From CAWFKS01 sp963816435 (GTDB lineage Bacteria; Pseudomonadota; Alphaproteobacteria; Rhizobiales; Rhizobiaceae), in assembly GCA_963816435.1 (NCBI GenBank), contig CAWFKS010000009.1, forward strand, positions 124,001 through 188,000: a stretch of DNA of 64,000 nt, in the 5' to 3' direction. Made by a program: the position numbers and the translations under genes. The notes below the pieces were generated by a model. It worked only from the letters and a program-made list of their open reading frames with translations, made no database searches and was not told where the DNA came from. Below, in pieces: positions 1-8,989 of the stretch (its first letter is position 1; every line of letters begins with the position of its first letter).

Positions 1-78
1 GCTGCCGTAGCCGATGACGGCGACCTTCTTGCCCTTGATGAGATTGAGATCGGCATCGCTGTCGTAATAGACACGCAT
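1..78 (-). CDS. ilvC: ketol-acid reductoisomerase, N-terminal 26 residues (cut by window edge)
   Basis: The first 26 codons read MRVYYDSDADLNLIKGKK followed by VAVIGYGS, the start of the NADPH-binding Rossmann fold typical of IlvC. The enzyme converts acetolactate or acetohydroxybutyrate to the dihydroxy acids of valine, leucine and isoleucine synthesis in the cytoplasm. The start ATG at 78 has a ribosome binding site AAGGAAA just upstream. The rest lies outside the window. ilvB and ilvN lie on the same strand 9.6 kb upstream, so ilvC is separated from them by unrelated genes. Confidence 0.9.
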   Translation of the reverse strand, partial: MRVYYDSDADLNLIKGKKVAVIGYGS

Positions 79-144
79 GGTCATTTCCTTCCCGTGTTGA
101 CGTGTTTCAATTCGTGGGTCTCGCACTGACGCATGACGGAGCTG

Positions 145-262
145 CCACCCCCTCCGGCCCTTCGGGCCACCTCCCCCGTTGAGGGGGAGGAGAGCCGCGA
201 CGCCTGAGCCCTACCTCCCCTCGACGGGGAGGTCGGCGCGCAGCGCCGGGTGGGGTGATGAA
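145..262. repeat. dispersed palindromic repeat, two hairpin modules
   Basis: The non-coding gap between ilvC and the TetR gene holds two near-perfect palindromes, CCTCCCCCGTTGAGGGGGAGG at 170-190 (centre GTT) and ACCTCCCC/GGGGAGGT at 213-233, followed by the module CGGCGCGCAGCGCCG and a GGGTGGGGTGATGA tail. The same modules recur in the 46.8-48.4 kb intergenic region (for example 48157-48200), so this is a member of a mosaic repeat family rather than a one-off terminator. No gene is visible at 79-274. Confidence 0.7.
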
Positions 263-274
263 GGCCGCGTGCCG

Positions 275-916
275 TCATTCGCCCGCCCCGTAGAGCGCCA
301 GAAACTGTTGGGTGGCCCGGCTGGCGTCGGCGACGATCTCGGCCTCGCTGGGCTTGGCCTTGTCGCCGAGCAGCATGCGGATCTGCACGTCGCGGCCGAC
401 CAGCCCGAAAAACGTGCGGAAAGCCACCTCCGCGTCCTCGAACGCGAGCAGCCCCGCCTTGCGCCCCGCCTCCAGCACCGGCTTCAGCCTCTCGCCGATG
501 GCGAAGCGGCCGTTGGCGAGCACGATCTGGCCGAGATTGCTCTTGCCGGAGCCCGCATGCGCGATCGCCACGCGGTTGAGCGCGATCGAGGTGCGGCTGG
601 AGATCACCCGCAGCCACGTCGCGGCAAAATCCTCGAGACTGTCGCGAAGTGCTGCCGCGTCGAGTTCCGCCTTCTCGTAGCTGCCGGCCCGCACCTTCGA
701 GGCCTGCCATTGCACCGTCGCCGTCAGCAGACCGTCGCGGCCGCCGAACCATTTGTAGAGCGTCTCCTTGGAGCAGCTCGCCCGGCGCGCCACGTCGGTC
801 ATCGTCAGCCGGTCGCCGTCCTCCACGAGAAGCTCGAGCACGGCGTCCAGCACCTCGTGCTGGCGCGGCGTGTAGGTCTCGTCTTCCAGGGTGGCTTCGG
901 CGTTCATCGGGCGCAT
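275..916 (-). CDS. TetR family transcriptional regulator
   Basis: A 213-residue protein with the helix-turn-helix of TetR repressors at about residues 37-58 (LTMTDVARRASCSKETLYKW) and an all-helical ligand/dimer domain after it, resembling the AefR-like C-terminal type. It probably represses its own promoter and possibly the divergent methyltransferase: a perfect 8-bp inverted repeat abuts the start codon at 917-934. The start could be Met1 (916) or Met4 (907); neither has a clear ribosome binding site, and Met4 would leave the palindrome in the 5' leader. The inducer is not evident. The TetR call is certain, the target is inference. Confidence 0.88.
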   Translation of the reverse strand: MRPMNAEATLEDETYTPRQHEVLDAVLELLVEDGDRLTMTDVARRASCSKETLYKWFGGRDGLLTATVQWQASKVRAGSYEKAELDAAALRDSLEDFAATWLRVISSRTSIALNRVAIAHAGSGKSNLGQIVLANGRFAIGERLKPVLEAGRKAGLLAFEDAEVAFRTFFGLVGRDVQIRMLLGDKAKPSEAEIVADASRATQQFLALYGAGE

Positions 917-934
917 CCGTAACGAACGTTACGG
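917..934. promoter_or_regulatory. probable TetR operator palindrome
   Basis: CCGTAACGAACGTTACGG is a perfect inverted repeat of 8 bp arms around a 2-bp AA centre. It lies between the TetR start (916) and the divergent methyltransferase start (959), the usual place for an autoregulatory TetR operator. No other copy was noticed in the window. Confidence 0.7.
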
Positions 935-958
935 TTCGGCGCAAGAGGAATCCTTGCC

Positions 959-1870
959 ATGAAACGAGACTTGTACCGCAAGCCTGAAAATGGCATTCTG
1001 GGAGCCATGGAATCAGCGCTCGAGAAGACGCGGCAGACCGGCGGGGCTCAGGTGGATGCGGCTGCGGCCGGCGGTTCGCACAGTCACCAGATCGTCGGCA
1101 ACCAGACGATCGTCCGCGGCGACTGCCTCGACGTGCTCCCCACCCTGCCTGCCGCCTCGGTCGACGTGATCGTCACCTCGCCGCCCTACAATATAGGCAT
1201 CGCCTACCGCTCCTATGACGACCGCCTGCCGCGCGAAAAATACCTCGCATGGCTGGCCGAGGTCGGGAACCGGCTTGCCCGCGTGCTGAAGCCCGACGGC
1301 TCGTTCTTCCTCAATGTCGGCTCGACCGGTTCGGACCCGTGGATCGCCATGGACGTCGCCGGCGCCTTCCGCGAAAATTTCGTGCTGCAGAACCACATCG
1401 TGTGGGCGAAGTCCGTCTCCGTCGGCGACGACACGTTTGGCCATTTCAAGCCGATCACCAGCCGCCGCTATCTCAACCAGAACCACGAGCAACTCTTCCA
1501 CTTCACCCTGTCGGGCGCCGTCGAGGTGGACCGGCTGGCCGTCGGCGTGCCGTTCAAGGACAAGTCCAACATCGCCCGCTGGGGTCATGCACGCGACCGC
1601 CGCTGCGCCGGAAACGTCTGGTTCATCCCCTACAGGACGGTGCGCTCGAAGGCCCAGAAGTTCGACCATCCGGCCGGCTTCCCGGTCGAACTGCCGGAAC
1701 GCTGCATCAGGCTCCATGGCGCGGATGGCGCAACCGTCCTGGACCCGTTTCTCGGCGCCGGCTCGACGCTGGTCGCCGCCGAACGCCTCGGCTGCGCCGG
1801 CATCGGCATCGAAATAGACCCCGACTATGCCGAGACGGCCGTGAAGCGGTTGCGGGGCGACGCAGCCTAG
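959..1870 (+). CDS. site-specific DNA methyltransferase (N4-cytosine/N6-adenine, beta class), orphan
   Basis: A 303-residue methyltransferase with the catalytic motif TSPPYN at residues 73-78 ahead of the AdoMet-binding motif DPFLGAGST at 262-270, the motif order of the beta class. It transfers a methyl group to an exocyclic amino group of a base; SPPY is more usual in N4-cytosine enzymes, so the base is unsettled. It differs from the cell-cycle enzyme CcrM, which carries DPPY and a C-terminal extension. No restriction endonuclease is adjacent, so it looks like an orphan. The start at 959 is preferred over the internal ATG at 1007, whose GGGAG lies too close. It ends tail to tail with kup, the two stop codons sharing CTAG. 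Confidence 0.85.
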   Translation: MKRDLYRKPENGILGAMESALEKTRQTGGAQVDAAAAGGSHSHQIVGNQTIVRGDCLDVLPTLPAASVDVIVTSPPYNIGIAYRSYDDRLPREKYLAWLAEVGNRLARVLKPDGSFFLNVGSTGSDPWIAMDVAGAFRENFVLQNHIVWAKSVSVGDDTFGHFKPITSRRYLNQNHEQLFHFTLSGAVEVDRLAVGVPFKDKSNIARWGHARDRRCAGNVWFIPYRTVRSKAQKFDHPAGFPVELPERCIRLHGADGATVLDPFLGAGSTLVAAERLGCAGIGIEIDPDYAETAVKRLRGDAA

Positions 1871-3794
1871 ATCTTCACCTGGGTGCCGAGCTCGACCACG
1901 CGCCCGGTCGGAATCTGGAAATAATGCGTGGCGTCGACCGCGTTGCGCGCCAGCCCGATGAACAGCCGGTCCTGCCACACCGGCAGGCCGAGCCTGGCCG
2001 AGGCCTTGAACGAGCGCCGCGACACGAAGAACGACGTGTCCATGATGTCGAACTTCCACCCCATCTTGCGGCACAGCGCCAGCGCCTTGGGCACGTTCGG
2101 CTCTTCCATGAAGCCGAAATTGAGCTTGACGACCCGGAAACGCGGACCGAGCTGCTCCATCTCGACGCGGCCGCTCTGGGGCACGCGCGGCTCCTGCGCG
2201 GTGACCACCGACAGGATGACGTTGTTCTCGTGCAGCACCTTGTAGTGCTTGAGGCTGTGCAGCAGCGCCGTCGGCGCGCTGTCGGGATCGGCGGTCAGGT
2301 AGACGGCCGTGCCCGACACCGTCGGCGGCATCTTCTCCTCGAAACGCTTCAGCAACTCCTTCAGCGGGATCTCCGAGCGCCGCGTGTATTCGAACAGGTA
2401 GCGGCTGCCCTGCCACCACGTGATCATGATCGTCAGCATGACGAGGGCCACGCCGATCGAGACCCAGCCGCCCTCGAAGAACTTCGTCGCGTTCGCCGCC
2501 AGGAACGAGGTGTCGATGACGCCGAACAGCAGGCAGAGCGCGAGCGCGCCCGGCAGCGCCCATTTCCAGATGCCGCGCATGACCACGAACAGCAGTATCG
2601 ACGTCACCAGCATCTCGCCGGTGACCGAGATGCCGTAGGCCGAGGCCAGGTTCGTCGAGGCCTCGAAGGTCAGCACGAGCACGATCACCGCCACCGCGAT
2701 CAGCGTGTTGACGGTCGGCATGTAGATTTGCCCGTGCTGGGTTTCGGAGGTGTGCAGCACGCGGATGCGCGGCAGGATGTTGAGCTGCGCGGCCTGCCTG
2801 GTCAGCGAGAAGGCGCCCGAGATCACCGCCTGGCTGGCGATGATGGTGGCGATGGTGGCCAGGATCACGACCGGCAGCAGCGCCCAGCTGGCCTGCATCT
2901 CGAAGAACGGGTTTTCCGCCGCCTTGAGATTGGCGAGCACGAAGGCGCCCTGCCCGAAATAGTTGAGCAGCAGGCAGGGAAACACGATGGCCAGCCACGC
3001 CGTCACGATCGGCCGCCGGCCGAAATGGCCGAGATCGACATAGAGCGCCTCGGCGCCCGTGACCGCCAGGAACACCGCGCCGATGGTGACGAAGGCGATG
3101 CCCTTTTCGGCAAACAGGAAGGAGACCGCGTGCCACGGGTTGAGCGCCGCGAGCACGCTCGGATCGTCGAATATGTGCACGGCGCCGGATAGCGCCCAGC
3201 GTCAGGAACCAGAGCGCGGTGAGCGGCCCGAAGACGCTCGCGACCCTGGCCGTGCCGAAACGCTGCACCGAAAACAGCCCGACCAGGATCACCAGCGTGA
3301 TCGGCACGATGTAGGCGTCGAGCCGCGGCGTCACCTGCTTCAGGCCTTCGACCGCCGACAGAACCGAGATCGCCGGAGTGATGATGGAATCGCCGAAGAA
3401 CAGCGACGCGCCGACCATGCCCGATGAGCAGGATCGGCACGCTCGCGCCCGGCTGCGCCCGCCGCGCCAGCGCCATCAGCGACAGCGTGCCGCCTTCGCC
3501 CTGGTTGTCGGCCCTCAGCACGAAGGCCACGTATTTGACCGTGACGATGAGGGTGAGTGCCCACACGATCAGCGACAGGATGCCCAATACCTCGCTGCGC
3601 ACCACGACGCCGTCTCCCGCCGCGGCGTGCAGCGCCTCGCGGAAGGCGTAGATCGGGCTGGTGCCGATGTCGCCGAACACCACGCCCAGCGCGCCGAGCA
3701 TGAGCACGCCGAGACTGGGCTTTTTCGGGGTCTGTTCCTGCTGGGGCTCGCTGTCGGCCGGCTGTTCGGCTGCTGGCGCGGCGCTGTCGGCCAT
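1867..3794 (-). CDS. kup: Kup-type low-affinity potassium uptake protein (reading frame interrupted twice)
   Basis: A 641-residue Kup/HAK/KT potassium:proton symporter of the inner membrane after repair. The N-terminus shows GALGVVFGDIGTSPIYAF, a family hallmark, then about 12 hydrophobic segments and a soluble C-terminal domain. Two extra bases break the frame: a C in the run 3420-3422 (the protein should read LLIGMVGASLFFGDS) and a G at 3187-3188 (should read TLGAIGAVHIF). Removing both gives exactly the family length, so sequencing error is more likely than decay. The start at 3794 has AAAGG upstream. pepT lies divergently 195 bp away. Confidence 0.88.
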
Positions 3795-3988
3795 GATTTG
3801 CCTTTCTTCGCGCCGCATCGCCTTGCCGCGCGGGTCGAGCAGCCTCGGGCGCGTCGTGTTGCCTCGGCGGCTGCATATAGGCCGACGGCGCCGAGGCGGC
3901 AAGCTGGCGCGGTCTCGCGCGGGGCCGTGCTTTTTCCAACCGGACCGGCTAGACCTGCCGCCACCACAACGAAACACCGGAACATGCC

Positions 3989-5223
3989 GTGACCAGCACC
4001 GCCTCCGAACGCTTCCTGCGCTACGTCACAATCGATACCCAGTCGGACCCGAGGTCCGATGCCCAGCCCTCGACGGAGAAGCAGAAGGATCTCGGCCGCC
4101 TGCTGGTCGCCGAACTGCTCGAGATCGGTGCTCGCGGACGCGCATCTCGACGAGCACGGCAATGTCTACGCCACCGTGCCCGCCAACACCGAAAAGACCG
4201 TGCCGGTCGTCTGCTTCTGCTCGCACATGGACACCGCGCCGGACTTTTCCGGCAAGGGCGTCAAGCCGCGCATCGTCGAGAACTATGCCGGCGGCGACAT
4301 CGCGCTCGGCCGCGAAGGGCCAGGTGATCCGCGTCGCCGACAATCCCGAACTCGCCAACCAGATCGGCAACGACATCATCACCACCGACGGCACCACCCT
4401 TCTCGGCGCCGACGACAAGGCAGGCGTGGCCGAGATCGTCGCGGCCGCGCAGATCCTCGTCGAAAATCCCGACATCAGGCATGGCGCGGTGAAGCTGCTG
4501 TTCACCACCGACGAGGAGATCGGCCGCGGCGTCGACAAGGTCGATCTCGAAAAGCTCGGCGCCGACTTCGCCTACACGATGGACGGCAGCACGGCCGGCT
4601 CGATCGAGGCGGAGACGTTTTCGGCCGACCGGGTCGACATCGGCATCACCGGCGTCGCCATCCACCCGGGTTTCGCCACCGGCAAGATGGAAAACGCCAT
4701 CAAGATCGCCGCCGCCATCGTCGACCGGCTGCCGAAGGACGCATCGCCGGAAGGCACCGAAGGCAGGGATGGCTTCCTGCACCCCACCGACATCGCCGGC
4801 GCGATGGAAAAGGCCTCCATCAGCCTGATCGTGCGCGATTTCGAGGACGACGGGTTGAAGCGCAAGGAGGAGATGCTGGAGGGCATCGTCCGCGACGTGA
4901 TGAAGGCCTACCCCGGCTCGTCCTATACGATGAAGGTGACGGAGCAGTACCGCAACATGAAGGTCGTGCTCGACCGAACGCCCGAGATCGTCGAATACGC
5001 GCAGGAGGCGGTGCGTCGCGCCGGCATGGAGCCGGTTCTGGGCAGCGTCAGGGGCGGCACCGACGGATCGCGGCTGTCGCACATGGGCCTGCCCTGCCCG
5101 AACATCTTTGCCGGCGGCCATGCCTTCCACTCGCCGCTCGAATGGGTGAGCCGGCAGGACATGGAAAAGGCGGTCGCCACGATCGTCGAACTGGTCAGGA
5201 TCTGGGAAGAGCGGGCCGAATAG
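3989..5223 (+). CDS. pepT: peptidase T, tripeptide aminopeptidase (two single-base frame breaks)
   Basis: A zinc metallopeptidase of family M20B that removes the N-terminal residue of tripeptides in the cytoplasm; 410 residues after repair, matching the E. coli enzyme (about 408). Visible metal and catalytic motifs are CFCSHMDTAPD, GTTLLGADDKAG and TTDEEIGRG, followed by the dimerisation domain and GGTDGSRLS. The frame is broken by one extra base near 4127-4131 (between LLEIG and LADAHLDEHGN) and one extra G at 4317-4319 (before QVIRVADNPEL). The start is a GTG; no in-frame ATG lies near. It converges on pdxJ with 16 bp between stops. Confidence 0.88.
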
Positions 5224-5239
5224 ATCGCTCGAAGGCGCC

Positions 5240-5980
5240 CTACCAGCCGAGTGCCTTGAGGAAGCGCCGCACCGTCTCGGCCATGCCGAATTCCAGCGCG
5301 TCTGCCGTGAGCCCATGGCCGATCGAGGTCTCGGCGAGTGCCGGGATGCGCTTTGCCAGCGCCGGCAGGTTGGCAACGGTGAGGTCGTGCCCTGCATTGA
5401 CGCCGAGCCCGGCCTTGGCGGCCGCGTCGGCGGTTTTCCCGAGCCTTTCCAGCTCGCTGGCCGCCTTTCCGGATTCATCGTACCAACCGCCATACGGCCC
5501 GGTATAGAGCTCGATCCGGTCGGCGCCCGTCGCCTTCGCCGCCTCGATCCCGGCCGGATCGGCGTCCGCAAACAGCGACACCCGCATGCCGCCCTTCTTC
5601 AGCCGGGCCACCACCGGCTTCAGGAAATCCCTCTGGTCGGCGAAATCCCAGCCGTGGTCCGACGTCGCCTGGCTCGGGTCGTCGGGCACCAGCGTCACCT
5701 GCTCCGGCTGGTTCGTTTCGACCAGCTTCAGAAAATCCTCGCTCGGATAGCCTTCGATGTTGAACTCGGCCTCAGGGAACTCGTCGTCGATCAGCGCCCT
5801 GATTTCCGGCAGGTCGGAAAACCGCACGTGCCGCTGGTCGGGACGCGGATGCACGGTGAGGCCGTGCGCACCGGCCGCAAGCGCGATCCGGCCGAGATGG
5901 ATGACGCTCGGCCACGGCAGGTCGCGCCTGTTGCGCAGCATGGCGATGGCGTTAAGATTGACGGAGAGTTTTGCGGGCAT
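5240..5980 (-). CDS. pdxJ: pyridoxine 5'-phosphate synthase
   Basis: A 246-residue PdxJ, the last step of the DXP-dependent vitamin B6 pathway, condensing 3-amino-2-oxopropyl phosphate with deoxyxylulose 5-phosphate in the cytoplasm. Typical features are the N-terminal LSVNLNAIAMLRNRR, the substrate-binding HPRPDQRH at about residues 44-51, FNIEGYPS and the catalytic NAGHDL near residue 195, on a TIM-barrel pattern. Length and ends match the family. It is monocistronic here, convergent with pepT and divergent from the SpoIIAA-like gene. Confidence 0.95.
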   Translation of the reverse strand: MPAKLSVNLNAIAMLRNRRDLPWPSVIHLGRIALAAGAHGLTVHPRPDQRHVRFSDLPEIRALIDDEFPEAEFNIEGYPSEDFLKLVETNQPEQVTLVPDDPSQATSDHGWDFADQRDFLKPVVARLKKGGMRVSLFADADPAGIEAAKATGADRIELYTGPYGGWYDESGKAASELERLGKTADAAAKAGLGVNAGHDLTVANLPALAKRIPALAETSIGHGLTADALEFGMAETVRRFLKALGW

Positions 5981-6101
5981 GAGGCTTCTTCCGGAGAGAT
6001 GTAGCGCCGCCTATAGCACAGCGTGCCGGCCTTGCATCGGAACAGGTTGATGCATTCGACCGTTCCAGCCGACCCGTACCCACACCCGAGACGACAGGAC
6101 C

Positions 6102-6512
6102 ATGCCCTTGCATCCCCTTGAACCGATCCCTGCCGTTCGGCGCATCGACACCGACCGCGAGGATCTGTTCGCGGCCGAAATCGCCGGTGAGGTGACCGGC
6201 TCCGACTTCGAAAACCTCTGCGGCCTCCTGGAAGGCGCCTACGCGCTGCACGACAAGATCGACTTGCTGCTGCGCTTCGTCGACCATGAGGGCGTCGAAT
6301 GGGACGACGTCGCCTCCTCCACGATCGAGGAGGCGCGCGGCCATGCCGGCAGGCACGTGCGGCGATGCGCCGTCATTGGCGCCTCCTCCGTCGCCCGCCC
6401 CTTCTCCGACATTCTTGGCCCATCCGGGGTGGAAACCCGGCGTTTCGATCCCGGCGAGGCGGACCAGGCCTGGCAGTGGCTCGGCGCGACGGAAATTCCC
6501 GAACAAACCTGA
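6102..6512 (+). CDS. SpoIIAA-like/STAS family protein
   Basis: A 136-residue protein with the fold pattern of the SpoIIAA-like family (formerly DUF3478): an alternating beta/alpha layout with the central segment DKIDLLLRFVDHEGVEW and a C-terminal tail typical of single-domain members. These proteins are cytoplasmic; their role in Gram-negative bacteria is not established, though some are linked to lipid or stress functions. The start ATG has AGGA seven bases upstream. It is followed by the DUF3237 gene after 39 bp on the same strand. Function is not inferred further. Confidence 0.7.
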   Translation: MPLHPLEPIPAVRRIDTDREDLFAAEIAGEVTGSDFENLCGLLEGAYALHDKIDLLLRFVDHEGVEWDDVASSTIEEARGHAGRHVRRCAVIGASSVARPFSDILGPSGVETRRFDPGEADQAWQWLGATEIPEQT

Positions 6513-6551
6513 TCCTGCGGACCAGCCAGGCGGGCAAACGCGGGGGCATGC

Positions 6552-7013
6552 GTGACCAAAGATCCGACGCTCGAATTCGCCTTCGAGATTCGTGCGACAA
6601 TCGGAGCCGCTCTCGACGGCGGCCCGGGCCGGGACGGCCATCGCCGCGTCATCCCGATCACGGGCGGCATCGTTGACGGTCCGCGCCTGAAAGGCCGCGT
6701 CGTGCCCGGCGGAGCCGATTACGAGCGCGTGCGTGCCGACGGCTCCTCGGCAGTCGAAGCGCACTATGCGCTGGAGGCCGACGACGGCACGCCGATCTAC
6801 ATCGTCAACAAGGGATTGTTCGTGGCCCCCGCCTCCGTGATCGAACGCGTGGACGCGGGGCAAGCAGTCGGCGACGACGAATACTATTTTCGCACCGCGC
6901 CGGTCTTCGACGCACCGGACGGGCCGCACGGCTGGTTGTCGGACCGTCTGTTCTTGGCAACCTGCCGTTTCACGCCCGCCGAGGTGACGATCCGCGTCTA
7001 CACGGTGCTCTGA
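6552..7013 (+). CDS. DUF3237 (UPF0311) family protein
   Basis: A 153-residue protein matching the DUF3237 pattern: FAFEIRATIG near the start, RRVIPITGGIVDGPRLKGRVVPGGADY in the middle (given here as two pieces of one beta-barrel core), then EAHYALEADDG and YYFRTAPVF toward the end. Members form small beta-barrels of unknown function, often annotated as hypothetical. The start is GTG at 6552 with a G-rich Shine-Dalgarno just upstream; an overlapping ATG at 6548 is out of frame. It probably shares a transcript with the gene before it. Confidence 0.75.
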   Translation: MTKDPTLEFAFEIRATIGAALDGGPGRDGHRRVIPITGGIVDGPRLKGRVVPGGADYERVRADGSSAVEAHYALEADDGTPIYIVNKGLFVAPASVIERVDAGQAVGDDEYYFRTAPVFDAPDGPHGWLSDRLFLATCRFTPAEVTIRVYTVL

Positions 7014-7115
7014 AGCAATTCCAGGAAAAGTGGAAACCGGCTTTCCGCCCGGAATTGCGCGCAAACAAAGACTTGGATCGGTGTATCAATTCCGCGAAAC
7101 GATGAACCGCTCTAG
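7014..7115. repeat. RIME-like rhizobial intergenic repeat
   Basis: The whole 102-bp gap between the DUF3237 and helicase genes resembles the intergenic mosaic element seen throughout rhizobial genomes: inverted repeat GCAATTCC (7015-7022) / GGAATTGC (7051-7058) enclosing AGTGGAAACCGG, then a segment ending GAACCGCTCTAG. It touches both neighbouring stop codons and probably forms hairpins in either transcript. Identification rests on memory of the family, not on a search. Confidence 0.6.
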
Positions 7116-8243
7116 TTAGCGCACCACCGTCAGTCGCTCCGCGGCGCGCGTGATCGCGGTGTAGAGCCAGCGCTGGCGCGTGTCGCGGAAGGCAAAGCTC
7201 TCGTCGAACAGCACCACGCCGTTCCACTGCGAACCTTGCGCCTTGTGCACGGTCAGCGCGTATCCGTAGTCGAAATCGTCGTAGCGCTTCTTCGTCTGCC
7301 AGGGAATGTCGGCGTCGGGATCCTCGAAGGCCGCCTTCAACAGCTTGATCTTGGCCACGCCGCGATCCGGATCGTCTTCCTCCGGCGACACCAGCAGGTT
7401 GATGCCGGGCTTCACCGTCTCCTTCGACGACGTCATCACCTTCCACAGCGAGCCGTTCAGCAGCCCCTTGTTGGGATCGTTCCTCAGGCACACCAGCTTG
7501 TCGCCGGCCTGCGGAAACAGCGCCTCGAAGCCCTTGAGCTGACGCAGGCGCTGGTTGTAGCGGCGCCGCGTCCGGTTGGTGCCGACCAGCACCTGGTCGG
7601 CCGACAGCACCAGATCGGCGTTGACGTCCTCGCGCCCGATCACCTGCGCCTCGCCGTAGTCGCCCTTCATGAACTCCCTGCCCTCGCGCACGTCCTGCGC
7701 GAGCCGGATGATGGCGTTGTCGCGCGCCTGGCGATGGATTTCGGTCAGCAAATGGTCGGGTTCGGCCTCGGTGAAGAAGCCGCCGCCCGAGATCGGCGGA
7801 AGCTGTGCAGGGTCCCCCAGCACCAGGATCGGCGTGCCGAACGACATCAGGTCGCGGCCCAGCGCCTCGTCGACCATCGAGCATTCGTCGACGATGACGA
7901 GCTTGGCCCGCGAGATCGGGCTCTGGCGGTTGAGCGAGAAGGTCGGCGACATCGAGGTCTTGCCGGTGACCTCGTCCGCCACCGCCTCCTCGCCGCGCGG
8001 CCGGTAGATCAGCGAGTGAATCGTGCGGGCGTTGGTCGCGCCCTTGGAACGCAGCACCTGCGCGGCCTTGCCGGTGAAGGCGGCGAACTGCACCTCGCCG
8101 TCGACATGCTCGGCGAAATAGCGCGCCAGCGTCGTCTTGCCGGTCCCGGCATAGCCGAACAGCCGGAACAGCTGCGACTGGCCGCCCTTCAGCCAGCGCG
8201 CGACGGCCTTCAGCGCCTCGTCCTGTTGCGGGGATAGCTGCAT
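7116..8243 (-). CDS. RecD-like ATP-dependent helicase/nucleotidase
   Basis: A 375-residue superfamily 1 helicase-like protein. Walker A GYAGTGKT is at residues 30-37, Walker B VIVDE at 116-120 followed by CSMVDE, and GDPAQLPPI forms motif III. The C-terminal UvrD_C_2-type region carries YALTVHKAQGSQW and YTAITRAAERLTVV. It lacks the N-terminal domain of RecD2 and RecD, so it is a compact stand-alone version common in alphaproteobacteria. It likely acts on DNA ends or stalled forks, but the exact role is unknown. No recB or recC is adjacent. It is transcribed alone, flanked by the intergenic repeat. Confidence 0.82.
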   Translation of the reverse strand: MQLSPQQDEALKAVARWLKGGQSQLFRLFGYAGTGKTTLARYFAEHVDGEVQFAAFTGKAAQVLRSKGATNARTIHSLIYRPRGEEAVADEVTGKTSMSPTFSLNRQSPISRAKLVIVDECSMVDEALGRDLMSFGTPILVLGDPAQLPPISGGGFFTEAEPDHLLTEIHRQARDNAIIRLAQDVREGREFMKGDYGEAQVIGREDVNADLVLSADQVLVGTNRTRRRYNQRLRQLKGFEALFPQAGDKLVCLRNDPNKGLLNGSLWKVMTSSKETVKPGINLLVSPEEDDPDRGVAKIKLLKAAFEDPDADIPWQTKKRYDDFDYGYALTVHKAQGSQWNGVVLFDESFAFRDTRQRWLYTAITRAAERLTVVR

Positions 8244-8304
8244 GGAACGTTCAGACAGGATTCGCGCCTGCCGCGCAAGCCGCGGCGGGCAAGCTCAAGT
8301 CAGG

Positions 8305-8901
8305 TCAGGCGAGCATCGGCCACAGCGTGGCGGCGAGCGCGATGCCCATCGCGATGTTGAACCATTTCAACCGCGTCGGCTGCGACAGAAAATTCCGCAG
8401 CCAGCGTCCGAACACCGCCCACAGCGACAGCGACGGCAGCATGATCACGAAGAACGTGGCGAACACGATCCCGATCGTCAGCAGCGGCCTGTCGGGAACC
8501 GAGTAGACGGCGATTGCCGTCAGCGCCAGCACCCAGGCCTTGGGATTGACCCACTGGAACGCCACCGCCTGCAGGAAGGTCATCGGCTTGCCGGCGGCCG
8601 CGCCGCCGGAGCCCATGGTCCGCGTCGTCGCGATCTTCCAGGCGAGGTAGAGAAGGTAGGCCCCGCCGGCGATTTTCAGCGCGACGTCCAGCGTGGGAAA
8701 CGCCTTCAGAAGCGCCCCGAGCCCGAGCCCCACCGCGCTGACCAGCAGCGCGAACCCGCCGGCGATGCCCAGGATATGCGGGATCGTGCGCGGCAGCCCG
8801 AAATTGACGCCGGAAGCCAGCACCATGAAATTGTTGGGCCCGGGCGTGATCGTCGACACGACTGCGAAGACGACCAGCGCCAGAAACACGTCGAGCGACA
8901 T
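8305..8901 (-). CDS. LysE/RhtB family amino-acid exporter
   Basis: A 198-residue inner-membrane protein with five to six hydrophobic segments and the LysE family signature TPGPNNFMVLASGVNFG at about residues 19-35, plus the conserved FQWVNPKAW in the middle. Members export amino acids or homoserine lactone-like compounds; the substrate cannot be told from sequence. The start ATG at 8901 has AGGGAAA upstream. An inverted repeat at 8924-8946 lies in its promoter region. Confidence 0.88.
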   Translation of the reverse strand: MSLDVFLALVVFAVVSTITPGPNNFMVLASGVNFGLPRTIPHILGIAGGFALLVSAVGLGLGALLKAFPTLDVALKIAGGAYLLYLAWKIATTRTMGSGGAAAGKPMTFLQAVAFQWVNPKAWVLALTAIAVYSVPDRPLLTIGIVFATFFVIMLPSLSLWAVFGRWLRNFLSQPTRLKWFNIAMGIALAATLWPMLA

Positions 8902-8923
8902 GACGGACGTTTCCCTGATCTTA

Positions 8924-8946
8924 TTATGTCAGTAATGTTGACATAA
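8924..8946. promoter_or_regulatory. inverted repeat upstream of the LysE gene, candidate operator
   Basis: TTATGTCA (8924-8931) and TGACATAA (8939-8946) form a perfect 8-bp inverted repeat with a 7-bp spacer, 23 bp upstream of the LysE start and in an AT-rich patch unlike the GC-rich surroundings. The layout fits a dimeric regulator site overlapping the promoter. The cognate regulator is not encoded next to it. Confidence 0.5.
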
Positions 8947-8989
8947 ATTCGTTTTGCGGTCGCTGGGGCAGCAGCGACGGTATGTTGGC

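Noticed and set aside
1249..3192. Open frame of 647 codons on the plus strand
   Set aside because: It overlaps the methyltransferase in another frame and the antisense of kup; it is a high-GC shadow with His/Arg-rich translation.
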